From NCBI GenBank assembly GCA_945878515.1, contig CAMCTL010000151.1, positions 1 through 8,629 of the forward strand: 8,629 nt of DNA. The letters are read 5' to 3'. Positions 1-7,249 of this stretch are shown here, one piece after another (positions within the stretch are counted from its first letter, which is position 1; each line of letters opens with the position of its first letter). Below the pieces are notes generated by a model, which saw only the letters and a list, made by a program, of their open reading frames with translations, searched no databases and had not been told where the DNA came from. The translations under genes were made by a program, and so were the position numbers. Source of the stretch: Flavobacterium psychrophilum. Lineage in GTDB: Bacteria; Bacteroidota; Bacteroidia; Flavobacteriales; Flavobacteriaceae.

Positions 1-31
1 AAAATTTTAGAAAAACTAAAAAGCCCAACAA

Positions 32-175
32 ATATAGTCCCTACAGGACATTAAAAGGCGGGTAACTTGTTTTGTGGCTACCAACATTTTGCTCCTAACG
101 GAGCATACCTCGTAGAGGTTAAATGTTGGTAGCAAATAGATTACAAATAAAAAAGGTGTCCCGTAGGGACTATAT
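32..175. repeat. Nested inverted-repeat element (REP/MITE-like)
   Basis: Outer arms at 32-49 and 158-175 are inverted copies matching at 17 of 18 bases. Inside them, 77-89 (GCTACCAACATTT) is the exact reverse complement of 121-133. Inside that stem sit two further small hairpins: 91-104 (GCTCC/GGAGC) and 107-119 (ACCTC/GAGGT). The whole folds as a long stem carrying two short arms, on either strand. Short palindromic intergenic elements of this style are common in Flavobacteria and other Bacteroidetes; assignment to such a family is from memory and not tested. Open frames through it are by-products of the palindromes. Confidence 0.7.
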
Positions 176-232
176 GTGCATTTAATCGGACAACTATGAT
201 TTCTAAACGGTATTTTCAATCTATATCAAACA

Positions 233-266
233 AAAAGAGAGGATAATATAAATCATCCTCTCTTTT
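233..266. terminator. Strong hairpin, probable bidirectional intrinsic terminator
   Basis: A perfect 12-bp stem pairs 233-244 (AAAAGAGAGGAT) with 255-266 (ATCCTCTCTTTT) around a 10-base loop. The stem ends in A/T runs on both sides, so it can end transcripts from either direction. It lies about 280 bases beyond the stop codon of the secreted DUF885 gene, with the 332-533 inverted-repeat element between. It may terminate that transcript or a converging one from left of the window. Confidence 0.6.
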
Positions 267-331
267 ATTACAGGTATAATAGTCAAAAATAGTTGGTGAT
301 TTTTATCTTCACTAAAAACAAATACTTCAAC

Positions 332-533
332 AACCCGTTGGGTGTAATTATTAAAAACGTCAGTTCGAGTGTTTTTTGTGCAGTAAAACGGAACAAAAAA
401 TGTATCGAGAACCGTTTTTAATGAAATTTTTCTGGTTCTGTCATCCTGAGTGAAATCGAAGGACGATTTTCTATCGAAAATCACTCGAACTGACGAAAAA
501 TTATCATCAAAAACTAATTACACCCAACGGGTT
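332..533. repeat. Nested inverted-repeat element downstream of the DUF885 gene
   Basis: Outer arms of 19 bases at 332-350 and 515-533 are perfect inverted copies (core ACCCGTTGGGTGTAATTA). Inner arms of 14 bases at 358-371 (CGTCAGTTCGAGTG) and 482-495 are also perfect inverted copies. The interior holds two small inverted repeats, 408-413/434-439 and 465-471/476-482. No protein-like frame is convincing in it. The element ends 12 bases from the DUF885 stop codon, so it would be transcribed as the 3' end of that mRNA and could fold there. It looks like a non-autonomous palindromic element (MITE or REP type); no transposase is present in the window. Confidence 0.65.
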
Positions 534-545
534 TATCTATTTTAA

Positions 546-2321
546 TTATAAACTTTTAGCCCATTCTTCCATATAAACTTCAAAAGTGTTTAATGGTACT
601 GAGCCTATTTGTAAAACCGCATCATGAAATTTTTTGATGTCAAATTTAGCGCCGAGTTCTTTTTGGTATTTTACTTTTAGTTCTTTCATTTTCAATTCGC
701 CTATTTTATAAGTTAGCGCCTGACCTGGATTAGACATATATCTTTCAACTTCCGCAATCGTGGCTTTTTCTTCTCTTCCTCCATTTTCCATCATATATTT
801 AATGGCTTCTTCCCGTGTCATTTTTCCGGTATGCAAACCAGTATCAACAACAAGACGCGTGGCTCTAAACATTTCTCCCTTGTAAGCGCCAAGTTTTTGA
901 TAAGGATCAGTATATAATCCTAATTCTTTGCCGAGTGACTCTGCATACAATGCCCATCCTTCGGAGAAAACAGAATAGGAAGCATATTGTCTTATTTTAG
1001 GCAAATTCTGATTTTCTTGTTGAAGCGATAGTTGGTAGTGATGTCCCGGAATGGCTTCGTGCAAAAATAGGTTTTCCATTCCTACTCGGTTGTACTCTAA
1101 TGGATTTAGAATGGGAACGTTGAAGTAACCTGGTCGCGTACCGTCCGCTGTTCCTCTTGAATAACTTGCAGAAGCAGAAGCAGCTTTAAATTTATCGACC
1201 GCTTTAACTTCGAAAGCGGTTTTTGGTAATAGGTTAAATTGCTTTTTTAAGTTGGGTTCAATCTTAGGCAAAATGTTTCTGTATGCCTGCAGTATTTCTT
1301 CCTCTGTTGTAAAAGGGAAAAACGATTTATCGGTAAGAGAATAATTGAAGAACTCGGCAATGCTGCCTTTAAAACCAACTTTCTTTTTAAGTTTTTCAAT
1401 TTCTCTCGTGATTCTTTTTACTTCGCTTAATCCTAATTGGTAGATTTCTTCCGGAGTTTTGTCGGTTGTTGTATAGGATTTCACCTTGAATTTATATAGT
1501 GCAGCTCCATTTGGTAAAGCGTTATAACCCGATGTGAGCCGCGCTTTTGGTAAATACGTATCTTGAAGGTATTTCGCCATTTTGGAATAGGCAGGAATAA
1601 TTTTATCACTTATGGCTTTTTGATAGGCCAAACGTAGTGCTGTTTTATCTGTGGCAGAAAAAGTCTTTGGCAGATTTAAAATGGGTTTGTAAAATAGATT
1701 CTCAGTAGTATCGGTTACGGTTTGCGCTAGGAGTTGCGGAATCATTTTGACCACCAGTGTTCTTGGCAGAACCATTCCAGTAGCAATTCCTTTGTTGAAA
1801 TTTTCGATCGCTGAGTCAATGTACTCTGGAAAAGCATCAATTCTTTTCAGCCAATTTTCATAGTCTTTTACCGTTTTAAAGGGTTGAAAAAAAGTACCCG
1901 AACCAAGTGAAGGAAGCGTTAACGGTAAACCGCTTTTTTGATCGAAAGGCATGTATTCAAAATGAAACTGTTCTTCTTCGAGGGCGTTATTAATTTGAAT
2001 GTTTAAGACATCGAAAGAAATTTTGTCAAAGGAGTTGAGCGATTTTCTATCAAAGGTTTGTAAACGTTTTTGGGTTTTGATGTTAAAATCGTGGATTTTC
2101 TTTTGAAAAGCATCCGTCAGTGTATTGGGCATTTGATCATTAAATCGATTGTCACCCTTAGCGGTTAGCGAAAGCGGATAAAACATCGAATTTTCTTCGT
2201 AGTATTCTTCTAAAAATTGGTTGAAAGTACTATTATTTTGCGAAGATTGTGCAAAAATAGTAGTAGTTGTAAAGACAATAATTGCAATTGTTTTACTCAA
2301 AAAAGGTAGAAATGATTTCAT
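546..2321 (-). CDS. Secreted DUF885 family protein, putative zinc peptidase-like
   Basis: This 591-residue protein starts with a signal peptide: a basic start, a hydrophobic stretch at residues about 9-23 and a likely cleavage site after AQ near residue 25. It should therefore be exported to the periplasm or outer envelope. The diagnostic segment is HEAIPGHHYQ at residues 421-430, the conserved metal-site-like motif of the DUF885 family. It is followed by FSEGWALYAE at 452-461, RLVVDTGLH at 489-497 and SNPGQALTY at 530-538, all typical of the family's C-terminal half. Length matches full DUF885 proteins (about 550-620 residues), and no disruption is seen. Members are thought to be gluzincin-like peptidases, but the substrate of this one cannot be read from sequence. 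It appears to be a single-gene unit, separated from its upstream neighbour by heptad repeats and followed by a palindromic element. The start is the only ATG that precedes the signal peptide. Confidence 0.9.
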   Translation of the reverse strand: MKSFLPFLSKTIAIIVFTTTTIFAQSSQNNSTFNQFLEEYYEENSMFYPLSLTAKGDNRFNDQMPNTLTDAFQKKIHDFNIKTQKRLQTFDRKSLNSFDKISFDVLNIQINNALEEEQFHFEYMPFDQKSGLPLTLPSLGSGTFFQPFKTVKDYENWLKRIDAFPEYIDSAIENFNKGIATGMVLPRTLVVKMIPQLLAQTVTDTTENLFYKPILNLPKTFSATDKTALRLAYQKAISDKIIPAYSKMAKYLQDTYLPKARLTSGYNALPNGAALYKFKVKSYTTTDKTPEEIYQLGLSEVKRITREIEKLKKKVGFKGSIAEFFNYSLTDKSFFPFTTEEEILQAYRNILPKIEPNLKKQFNLLPKTAFEVKAVDKFKAASASASYSRGTADGTRPGYFNVPILNPLEYNRVGMENLFLHEAIPGHHYQLSLQQENQNLPKIRQYASYSVFSEGWALYAESLGKELGLYTDPYQKLGAYKGEMFRATRLVVDTGLHTGKMTREEAIKYMMENGGREEKATIAEVERYMSNPGQALTYKIGELKMKELKVKYQKELGAKFDIKKFHDAVLQIGSVPLNTFEVYMEEWAKSL

Positions 2322-2361
2322 GGTTTTTTATTTTAAAAGAGGTATTTTACTTTTCATTTTT

Positions 2362-2369
2362 GAAAGATA
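2362..2369 (-). promoter_or_regulatory. Possible -7 box for the DUF885 gene
   Basis: Read on the minus strand this is TATCTTTC, one base off the Bacteroidetes -7 consensus TAnnTTTG, about 40 bases upstream of the DUF885 start. No well-spaced TTG (-33) element is found: the nearest candidates lie 9 and 30 bases upstream, within the heptad repeats. This is a weak call made on one motif. Confidence 0.3.
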
Positions 2370-2377
2370 CAAAAAAA

Positions 2378-2440
2378 ACAACTCATAACTCATAACTCAC
2401 AACCCACAACCCATAACGCCTAACTCACAACCTCTAAACC
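2378..2440. repeat. Degenerate 7-bp tandem repeats, about nine units
   Basis: Consecutive heptads read ACAACTC, ATAACTC, ATAACTC, ACAACCC, ACAACCC, ATAACGC, CTAACTC, ACAACCT, CTAAACC, all in exact 7-base register. On the minus strand they read as variants of GAGTTAT/GGGTTGT. They fill the gap between the 85-residue gene, whose TAG stop (2434-2436) lies in the last unit, and the start region of the DUF885 gene. Copy-number change here would alter the spacing upstream of that gene. Confidence 0.75.
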
Positions 2441-2691
2441 TTCCTCCTAAAAAACCAACTTGTATTTTTTATTTTCCGTTCGGCAACGGCAAAGGGAATC
2501 CTGCGCAATTTTTTGTCGGCATCGAGTTTTCTCAAAAGATCACGAATGGGGCGCCCATTGTTGTGATCCGAAGGAAAAATGCCAGCAAGAATAAAATAAG
2601 GCATCATATCCTTTGCGGGCAAAACACGAACCGTTTTATTCAGTGTAAAATACTCTTTGAGCACCACATTGATTTGAGTTATTTTATCCAT
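2434..2691 (-). CDS. Small hypothetical protein, 85 residues
   Basis: I do not recognise a named family. The protein is 85 residues long, basic and soluble-looking, with no signal peptide or membrane segment. Notable stretches are LPAKDMMPYFILAGIF (24-39), NGRPIRDLLRKLD (45-57) and the C-terminal NTSWFF (76-81). These have the look of a compact folded domain with a conserved aromatic end, and my impression is that similar short proteins occur in other Bacteroidetes. Its start lies 35 bases beyond the stop of the DUF3427-like fragment and on the same strand, so it may be read through from the restriction operon or may be an older host gene. Its stop codon falls within the tandem heptads. Composition is less AT-rich than the ATPase gene upstream, which favours it being a real host gene. 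Confidence 0.55.
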   Translation of the reverse strand: MDKITQINVVLKEYFTLNKTVRVLPAKDMMPYFILAGIFPSDHNNGRPIRDLLRKLDADKKLRRIPFAVAERKIKNTSWFFRRKV

Positions 2692-2726
2692 AAGCGGTTG
2701 TTTTCTTATTGTTAGCTTTTAAAAAA

Positions 2727-2933
2727 CTATCCTACTGACATTTTTGCTGATTCTTTCCAAAGATAATTGGGTAATGGCTCGTTAAGTTCCCATTTAATAC
2801 TCATTGGTTTTGAGCCTTCAGTTTCTCTAAATTTAGCTTCGCCAATAAAAACATAACCTAAAGTATTACCATTTTCATCATTTGCTTTTTCTCTAACAAA
2901 AAGTAATATCTTTTTATCTAGTTTTTCAGTTGA
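2727..2933 (-). pseudogene. C-terminal remnant of a DUF3427-type helicase
   Basis: An open minus-strand frame of 68 codons ends at TAG 2727-2729 and is closed upstream by TAA at 2934-2936. It has no ATG before an internal methionine at residue 44. The translation contains KKILLFVREK (7-16), LGYVFIGEAKF (25-35) and SKPMSIKWELNEPLP (41-55). This is the pattern I associate with the last beta-rich part of DUF3427, the domain at the end of some large superfamily II helicases (FVRE, then YxFxGxA, then GSKPMSIxWxL). The full protein would be roughly 900-1000 residues, so only the tail is left. It overlaps the last 16 bases of the ATPase gene, in the -1 frame relative to it. The identification is from memory of the family; the coding look of the frame is directly visible. 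Confidence 0.6.
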
Positions 2934-4669
2934 TTAATTAAACCTCCTAGATAACAATAATTCTCATCTTCTTTATTTAGCCAATTTGCTATAAATTGTA
3001 TTAATATAGATTCGTATTGATTATTATCTCCATAAAATTCTGTGCAAAAATTAAAAATCAAATCTTTAGAATTAAGTGATTTTTGAGTTATGACTGAAAA
3101 ATCTTTATTTGGGTGTAATAGATTTAATAGACTTTTAGCAAAATCCTCGTCCCATATTATATCTTCTGGAATCATAAGAGGAAGATAGAATACATTTCCT
3201 TTGTAAAATTCTAAATATTTTTTAGCAAAATCTTTGGTTTGTTGTTCTTTTACATCATTGGATTGATTTCCTCCATCAATATGAAATTTAATATCACAAC
3301 CAGTTTGCGATTTTATCAGCGCCTTCAATTTAGCACTTGTATCTTGTTCATTTGGTGGTATAGTATCTAAGTCAATTGGAGAAGTAAGTTTTTTTTGATC
3401 TCCATCAAATAATACATACGTATTGGGGGAAATTTCCATAATAGTGGTAAGCCTTTGATTTATGTCATCAGCACCACCAGGAAGATATTTGATTTCAAAA
3501 ATGTCCTGTGTGGCTTTACCTAATTTTTCAAGTACTTTATCTAGTAATATTTTAGCAGTTTTATCTTCTACCAAAATGATTTTCCTATTAGTGTTTTCTA
3601 TTTCTAATTCGTGAAATGCTTCTTTAAAGTTTCTGTTATTATTAATAATAAATTTTCCATTACTACTTAATGTAGAAAAAACTTTGATAGATTCATCAGG
3701 CATTTTTTCTATAAGAAATGGAGAATGAGTGGAAATTACAACTTGATGTTTTTTCTTAATACATTGCTCTAATAAAAACGACATTAATCTCTTTTGAGCA
3801 CCACTATGCAGCGATGTTTCTGGTTCATCCAGTAATATTAAGCTTTCATCAGGAGCGTTAAAAATTTTATGAACAAGAATTACAATAGCTGTTTCTCCGC
3901 TTCCAGCAAATGCTTCAGAATATTGAATATTTTTTTGTTTTAATCGAATTGATGTTCCCCAATCTTTAAAAAGATTATGTTCGATTATTTCAATAGTTTC
4001 AAATTCTTTTCTTAAAATATCTGAAACTATTTTAGTTTCAGGTTTTGTTAAAGTTATTTTTAATTTGTTTCTATTACTACCATAATAAGAAATGATATTA
4101 TTTTTATCAAGAGCTTCTTTAAGTTTATTTGAATAGAAGCGCAAAAAATCTTGTTTTGTCTTATGTATCCTGGATGAGGATTCTAAAAAATGAAAAAACT
4201 TATCAAAGGCACTTAATTCGGATCTAAAATCAAGGTAAATGACATTTTTATCAATTGGAGAAAATCTTGTACTATTAAGCATTCCATAGGTTAGAATTGG
4301 TTTTGCTGTTTCCCAATAATCTGGATTGTCTTTTCGATGAATTCTTTGTTTAATCACCTCATTAATATTGTTCCCATCTTTAAAACCATATATGAAACAA
4401 TTTCGGTTTTTATCAAACTCTTTAATAGGATCTAATTGAGTTGTAAACCAATAATCTCCTAGACTATATCCTTTGGGACAACCATAAAGGGATTGTAAAG
4501 TCGAACTTTTTCCTCCTCCATTTTTTCCTACAAGAAATGTAATTGGAAAATCAAATGTTATTTTAGTATCGGTTTCTAAATTTCTAAAAAACGGAAATCT
4601 GATATGCTCAATATAGCGTTGATAAACATTTCTTGCTCGTAGTTGCTGAAGAGTATTTATGGCATCCAT
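2918..4669 (-). CDS. OLD-like ATPase with C-terminal TOPRIM domain, putative defence nuclease
   Basis: The 583-residue protein is an ABC/SMC-type ATPase fused to a TOPRIM domain. The N-terminal half has Walker A GKNGGGKSS (48-56), an ABC signature-like FAGSGE (254-259), Walker B LILLDEPETSLH (277-288, D281/E282) and the switch region STHSP (313-317). The C-terminal half has the TOPRIM glutamate in ILVED (365-369, E368), a glycine-rich LPGGADD (396-402) and the acidic pair in LFDGD (420-424). This order is that of OLD-family proteins such as GajA, where ATP binding controls metal-dependent DNA cleavage by TOPRIM. Length is close to GajA (about 580). The ATG shares its A with the TAA stop of the restriction gene (TAATG), indicating coupled translation. 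No UvrD-like GajB partner is present, so this is not a standard Gabija pair. Its exact role with the restriction system is unknown. Confidence 0.85.
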   Translation of the reverse strand: MDAINTLQQLRARNVYQRYIEHIRFPFFRNLETDTKITFDFPITFLVGKNGGGKSSTLQSLYGCPKGYSLGDYWFTTQLDPIKEFDKNRNCFIYGFKDGNNINEVIKQRIHRKDNPDYWETAKPILTYGMLNSTRFSPIDKNVIYLDFRSELSAFDKFFHFLESSSRIHKTKQDFLRFYSNKLKEALDKNNIISYYGSNRNKLKITLTKPETKIVSDILRKEFETIEIIEHNLFKDWGTSIRLKQKNIQYSEAFAGSGETAIVILVHKIFNAPDESLILLDEPETSLHSGAQKRLMSFLLEQCIKKKHQVVISTHSPFLIEKMPDESIKVFSTLSSNGKFIINNNRNFKEAFHELEIENTNRKIILVEDKTAKILLDKVLEKLGKATQDIFEIKYLPGGADDINQRLTTIMEISPNTYVLFDGDQKKLTSPIDLDTIPPNEQDTSAKLKALIKSQTGCDIKFHIDGGNQSNDVKEQQTKDFAKKYLEFYKGNVFYLPLMIPEDIIWDEDFAKSLLNLLHPNKDFSVITQKSLNSKDLIFNFCTEFYGDNNQYESILIQFIANWLNKEDENYCYLGGLINQLKN

Positions 4670-5745
4670 TATAAAAATCGTATTTGTAAGTTCAGTTTAA
4701 AATAAAGTTGTCCGTTTTCTTCATAAACTTTTCCAAATACGTGTCTTGTGCTACTTGCTGTTTCTAACTTTGTATTTGTAAATAAATAATCTTCAAATTC
4801 GTTTCGGTTGTAAATATGATAGCATAACACTTCTCCGTTTTCTTTCACAACCAAATAACCACCAGTTGCATCTAATTGTCCAGTCCAAACTTTTGAAGGC
4901 ATCATTCCTAAAGCAATATCAGTTAAAAAACGTTTGATTTTGTAAGAATAAAAAGGATGATTTGTTTCTAAATTATATTCGAGGGGGTTTATCATTGAAA
5001 TTTTCGATATCAATTCTAAAACTGTTGAAAAAGTTGAAGTAAAAAACAAATGTAAACTTTCAGCAATTATTTTTGGTAGAGCACTATCAATCAAAATTAG
5101 GTTGTTTCCAAAAACAGAACTTTCTGTTTTTTGGAACTCCAATTTACCACCTAATTCAGTGATTTTTCCAATTCTATCTTTGATTTTACTTCTTGTTTCA
5201 ATTTCGTTTATTTCTAAAATTTGATTTTGAGTTAAAGTTAAATTGTTGATTTTGAAAATAAAGTTTGTCGTTTTTCCTGCATTAAATAGAGTAGAAGCAC
5301 CGCCAAGTTGTGATTTTATACTAAACCCAAGTTCAGGATTTGTGCTAGTTCTTTGGTCGTGAATTATAATTCTAATATCACTTTTTACAGTCGATTTGGC
5401 TTTTAATGAATGACTGTCAAAAGAGTTGATAAAACTTTCAATTTCTGGAATTGAAAAAGTTGAATTTGTTTTTTCTTTGAGTTTTGTTAAAAGAAAATAA
5501 GCTTGTTTCTGAAATTCTAAAATCGAAATTCTAATTTCTTTTTCGCCATTTTTGACAATTACCAATTCGTTGTCGTAACTGAATTCAAAAGTTCCATTCG
5601 TTTCGTCACGAAGCACCTTGATTATTGGAAAAATCAAAGTTTCTATTTTGTTTAAATTGCTATCTCCTGCAAAAAGTTGTTTGTCAGAAATGATTTTTAA
5701 AAGTGTATAAACTTCGCTCCATTCTCCTTTATTTCCTGTTATCAT
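4669..5745 (-). CDS. HpaII-family type II restriction endonuclease
   Basis: This 358-residue protein begins with GNKGEWSEVY (4-13), the N-terminal signature I associate with HpaII-family endonucleases. Its core is SDIRIIIHDQ (122-131) followed by LGFSIKSQLGGASTLFNAG (139-157) and TNFIFKI (160-166). This arrangement resembles the family's likely PD-(D/E)xK-type catalytic region, with D123/D130 and K144 as candidate residues. Length is about that of R.HpaII. The enzyme should cut unmodified DNA, with CCGG as the expected site if it keeps the family specificity; that part is inference. The start ATG overlaps the methyltransferase stop by four bases (ATGA), and its own stop overlaps the ATPase start by one base. 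No disruption is visible, so it is probably active. Confidence 0.85.
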   Translation of the reverse strand: MITGNKGEWSEVYTLLKIISDKQLFAGDSNLNKIETLIFPIIKVLRDETNGTFEFSYDNELVIVKNGEKEIRISILEFQKQAYFLLTKLKEKTNSTFSIPEIESFINSFDSHSLKAKSTVKSDIRIIIHDQRTSTNPELGFSIKSQLGGASTLFNAGKTTNFIFKINNLTLTQNQILEINEIETRSKIKDRIGKITELGGKLEFQKTESSVFGNNLILIDSALPKIIAESLHLFFTSTFSTVLELISKISMINPLEYNLETNHPFYSYKIKRFLTDIALGMMPSKVWTGQLDATGGYLVVKENGEVLCYHIYNRNEFEDYLFTNTKLETASSTRHVFGKVYEENGQLYFKLNLQIRFL

Positions 5746-7007
5746 TTCTTAATTCCAATTAGTTTTAAAATTTCATTTGCTGTTGCTTGAATTGCAGGAA
5801 CTGCAACTGAGTTACCGAATTGTTTGTATGCAGACGCATCAGAAACTGGAATTATATAATTATCGGGGAAACCTTGTAATCTTGCCCATTCTCTTGGAGT
5901 CATTTTCCGTATTCCTAGTTTGTTTACCACACCTTTTATTTTGGTTGTTGGTATAAAATCAGTTATTCTATGGTCTAAAACTAAATTTCTTTCTCTTCCC
6001 ATCCCTCCACATACTACTGCATTTGAGATTTCGTCATCAGCAACAATATTATAACCAAATCCATTTCCCTTATTGGCATGTCTTTCTTTATGACTAACTA
6101 GAGTTTGTAAATATTGAGTTGATAAATAGTATTTTGTTGGTACTACTATTTCAGACTTCACATCGGAAAAAGTTACTTTGTTATTTGTTGGTTCAGGATA
6201 ACTAAATTCACTAATTCCTAAATTTTTATGAAAGCCAACAATGTAGATTCTTTCTCTATTTTGTGGGACACCAAAATCTTTTGCGTTGACTATTTTAGGT
6301 TCTGGCACATAATAACCCAAATCATTTCTCAGTACATTTAATATTGTTTCCAACGTTCTACCTTCATTATGATTTCTCAACCCTTTTACATTCTCAAGAA
6401 AGATTGCTTTTGGTTGTTTTCTCTTTATAATTTCAGCAACATCAAAAAACAAAGTACCTCTAGTATCTTCAAAGCCTCCTCTTTTGCCGGCAATAGAAAA
6501 TGCCTGGCAAGGAAAACCTGCACACAATAAATCAAAACCATTTGGAATATAATTTTTCGTGATCTCCTTTGTAATATCACCAAAAGGAACCTCACCAAAA
6601 TTTGCTTTATAAGTTTTTTGTGAATTTTTATCCCATTCACTAGTAAAAATACATTTACCGCCTAAGTTTTGTAGAGCCATACGAAAACCGCCAATACCCG
6701 CGAATAAATCAATAAACTTAAAAGTGTAGTTTTTTGGTGTAGGGAAAGGGACATCTTCTACTTCAAATAAAAGTTGTTGCAAAGCTATATCAGAAACAAT
6801 GGAGATATTTTCTTCTTGTTTTTTATATTCTATTATTTGATTCAAGTACTCTGTAGCTTCCTCTTCAAAGTGTGTTTTTACTCCATTATTATAATTGTGC
6901 AAATAGTGAGTCAATACAGCTTTTTTATTATCCTCTTCTTCTACAAAGCGAATTTTGAATTTTTTACCATCAAATTCATCTATTGATATTTTCTCTTTCA
7001 TTTTCAT
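5742..7007 (-). CDS. DNA (cytosine-5) methyltransferase of the restriction-modification system
   Basis: All main m5C methyltransferase motifs are present in order in this 421-residue protein. They are the AdoMet-binding FIDLFAGIGGF (98-108, motif I), the catalytic GFPCQAFS (164-171, motif IV, nucleophile C167), ENVKGL (205-210, motif VI), QNRERIYIVGF (249-259, motif VIII), TPREWARLQGFP (370-381, motif IX) and QFGNSVAVPAI (396-406, motif X). The target recognition region is about 270-365. It should methylate host recognition sites against the adjacent HpaII-like enzyme, presumably CCGG. Before motif I there is a charged extension of about 95 residues with no motif I recognise. The chosen ATG overlaps the regulator's stop as ATGA; a second ATG two codons later is equally possible. 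Placement before the endonuclease lets protection be made first. Confidence 0.95.
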   Translation of the reverse strand: MKMKEKISIDEFDGKKFKIRFVEEEDNKKAVLTHYLHNYNNGVKTHFEEEATEYLNQIIEYKKQEENISIVSDIALQQLLFEVEDVPFPTPKNYTFKFIDLFAGIGGFRMALQNLGGKCIFTSEWDKNSQKTYKANFGEVPFGDITKEITKNYIPNGFDLLCAGFPCQAFSIAGKRGGFEDTRGTLFFDVAEIIKRKQPKAIFLENVKGLRNHNEGRTLETILNVLRNDLGYYVPEPKIVNAKDFGVPQNRERIYIVGFHKNLGISEFSYPEPTNNKVTFSDVKSEIVVPTKYYLSTQYLQTLVSHKERHANKGNGFGYNIVADDEISNAVVCGGMGRERNLVLDHRITDFIPTTKIKGVVNKLGIRKMTPREWARLQGFPDNYIIPVSDASAYKQFGNSVAVPAIQATANEILKLIGIKK

Positions 7008-7225
7008 TTCTTAAATCCTTTGTCGTTAAAAAAAGTTCCTAAATCAGTATCGAGTGCAGTAATTATTTTTTCAATTATTTCAATTGAAACATTTCTTTTT
7101 CCTTTTTCTATGTCAGAAATGTAGTTTCTGTCCACATTAGAAATATTGGCTAAATGCTCAATAGAGAATCCTTTTTCTTCCCTCTGAGATTTAACCTTTT
7201 GCCCAAATTTTTCTTTAATATCCAT
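7004..7225 (-). CDS. XRE-family HTH regulator, probable restriction controller (C) protein
   Basis: A 73-residue single-domain helix-turn-helix protein. The XRE fold is seen in SIEHLANISNVDRNYISDIE (21-40), followed by KGKRNVSIEIIEKIITALD (41-59), the usual helices 2-5 of the lambda-Cro/XRE family. Size and position as the first gene before methyltransferase and endonuclease match C proteins of type II systems, which bind upstream operators, activate their own operon at low levels and repress it at high levels. Its stop overlaps the methyltransferase start by four bases (ATGA). Two TACAATTG elements lie 25-50 bases upstream of the ATG and are candidate operators. Unlike most C proteins, it is in one operon with both enzyme genes, so it would set the level of all four products. 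Confidence 0.85.
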   Translation of the reverse strand: MDIKEKFGQKVKSQREEKGFSIEHLANISNVDRNYISDIEKGKRNVSIEIIEKIITALDTDLGTFFNDKGFKK

Positions 7226-7249
7226 AGTTTATAAAATTAGTTTTGCGCC

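Noticed and set aside
77..133. tRNA or other cloverleaf RNA gene
   Set aside because: The fold has several stems, but they are symmetric DNA palindromes and lack tRNA T-loop or acceptor features.
16..484. Two small minus-strand reading frames (16-219 and 221-484)
   Set aside because: They run through inverted-repeat elements and a terminator hairpin, and their translations show no domain-like pattern.
2905..2930. Programmed -1 frameshift joining the ATPase to the DUF3427-like frame
   Set aside because: The zero-frame heptamer before the ATPase stop is G AAA AAC, not a full X XXY YYZ slippery site, and I see no clear stimulatory structure. A truncated remnant explains the data more simply.
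2918..4669. Gabija system
   Set aside because: The protein is GajA-like in size and domains, but there is no UvrD-like GajB gene on either side; the upstream partner is a restriction endonuclease.
6425..6986. Short reading frames inside the methyltransferase gene on both strands
   Set aside because: They lie wholly within a gene with all conserved motifs and have low-complexity translations typical of AT-rich shadows.
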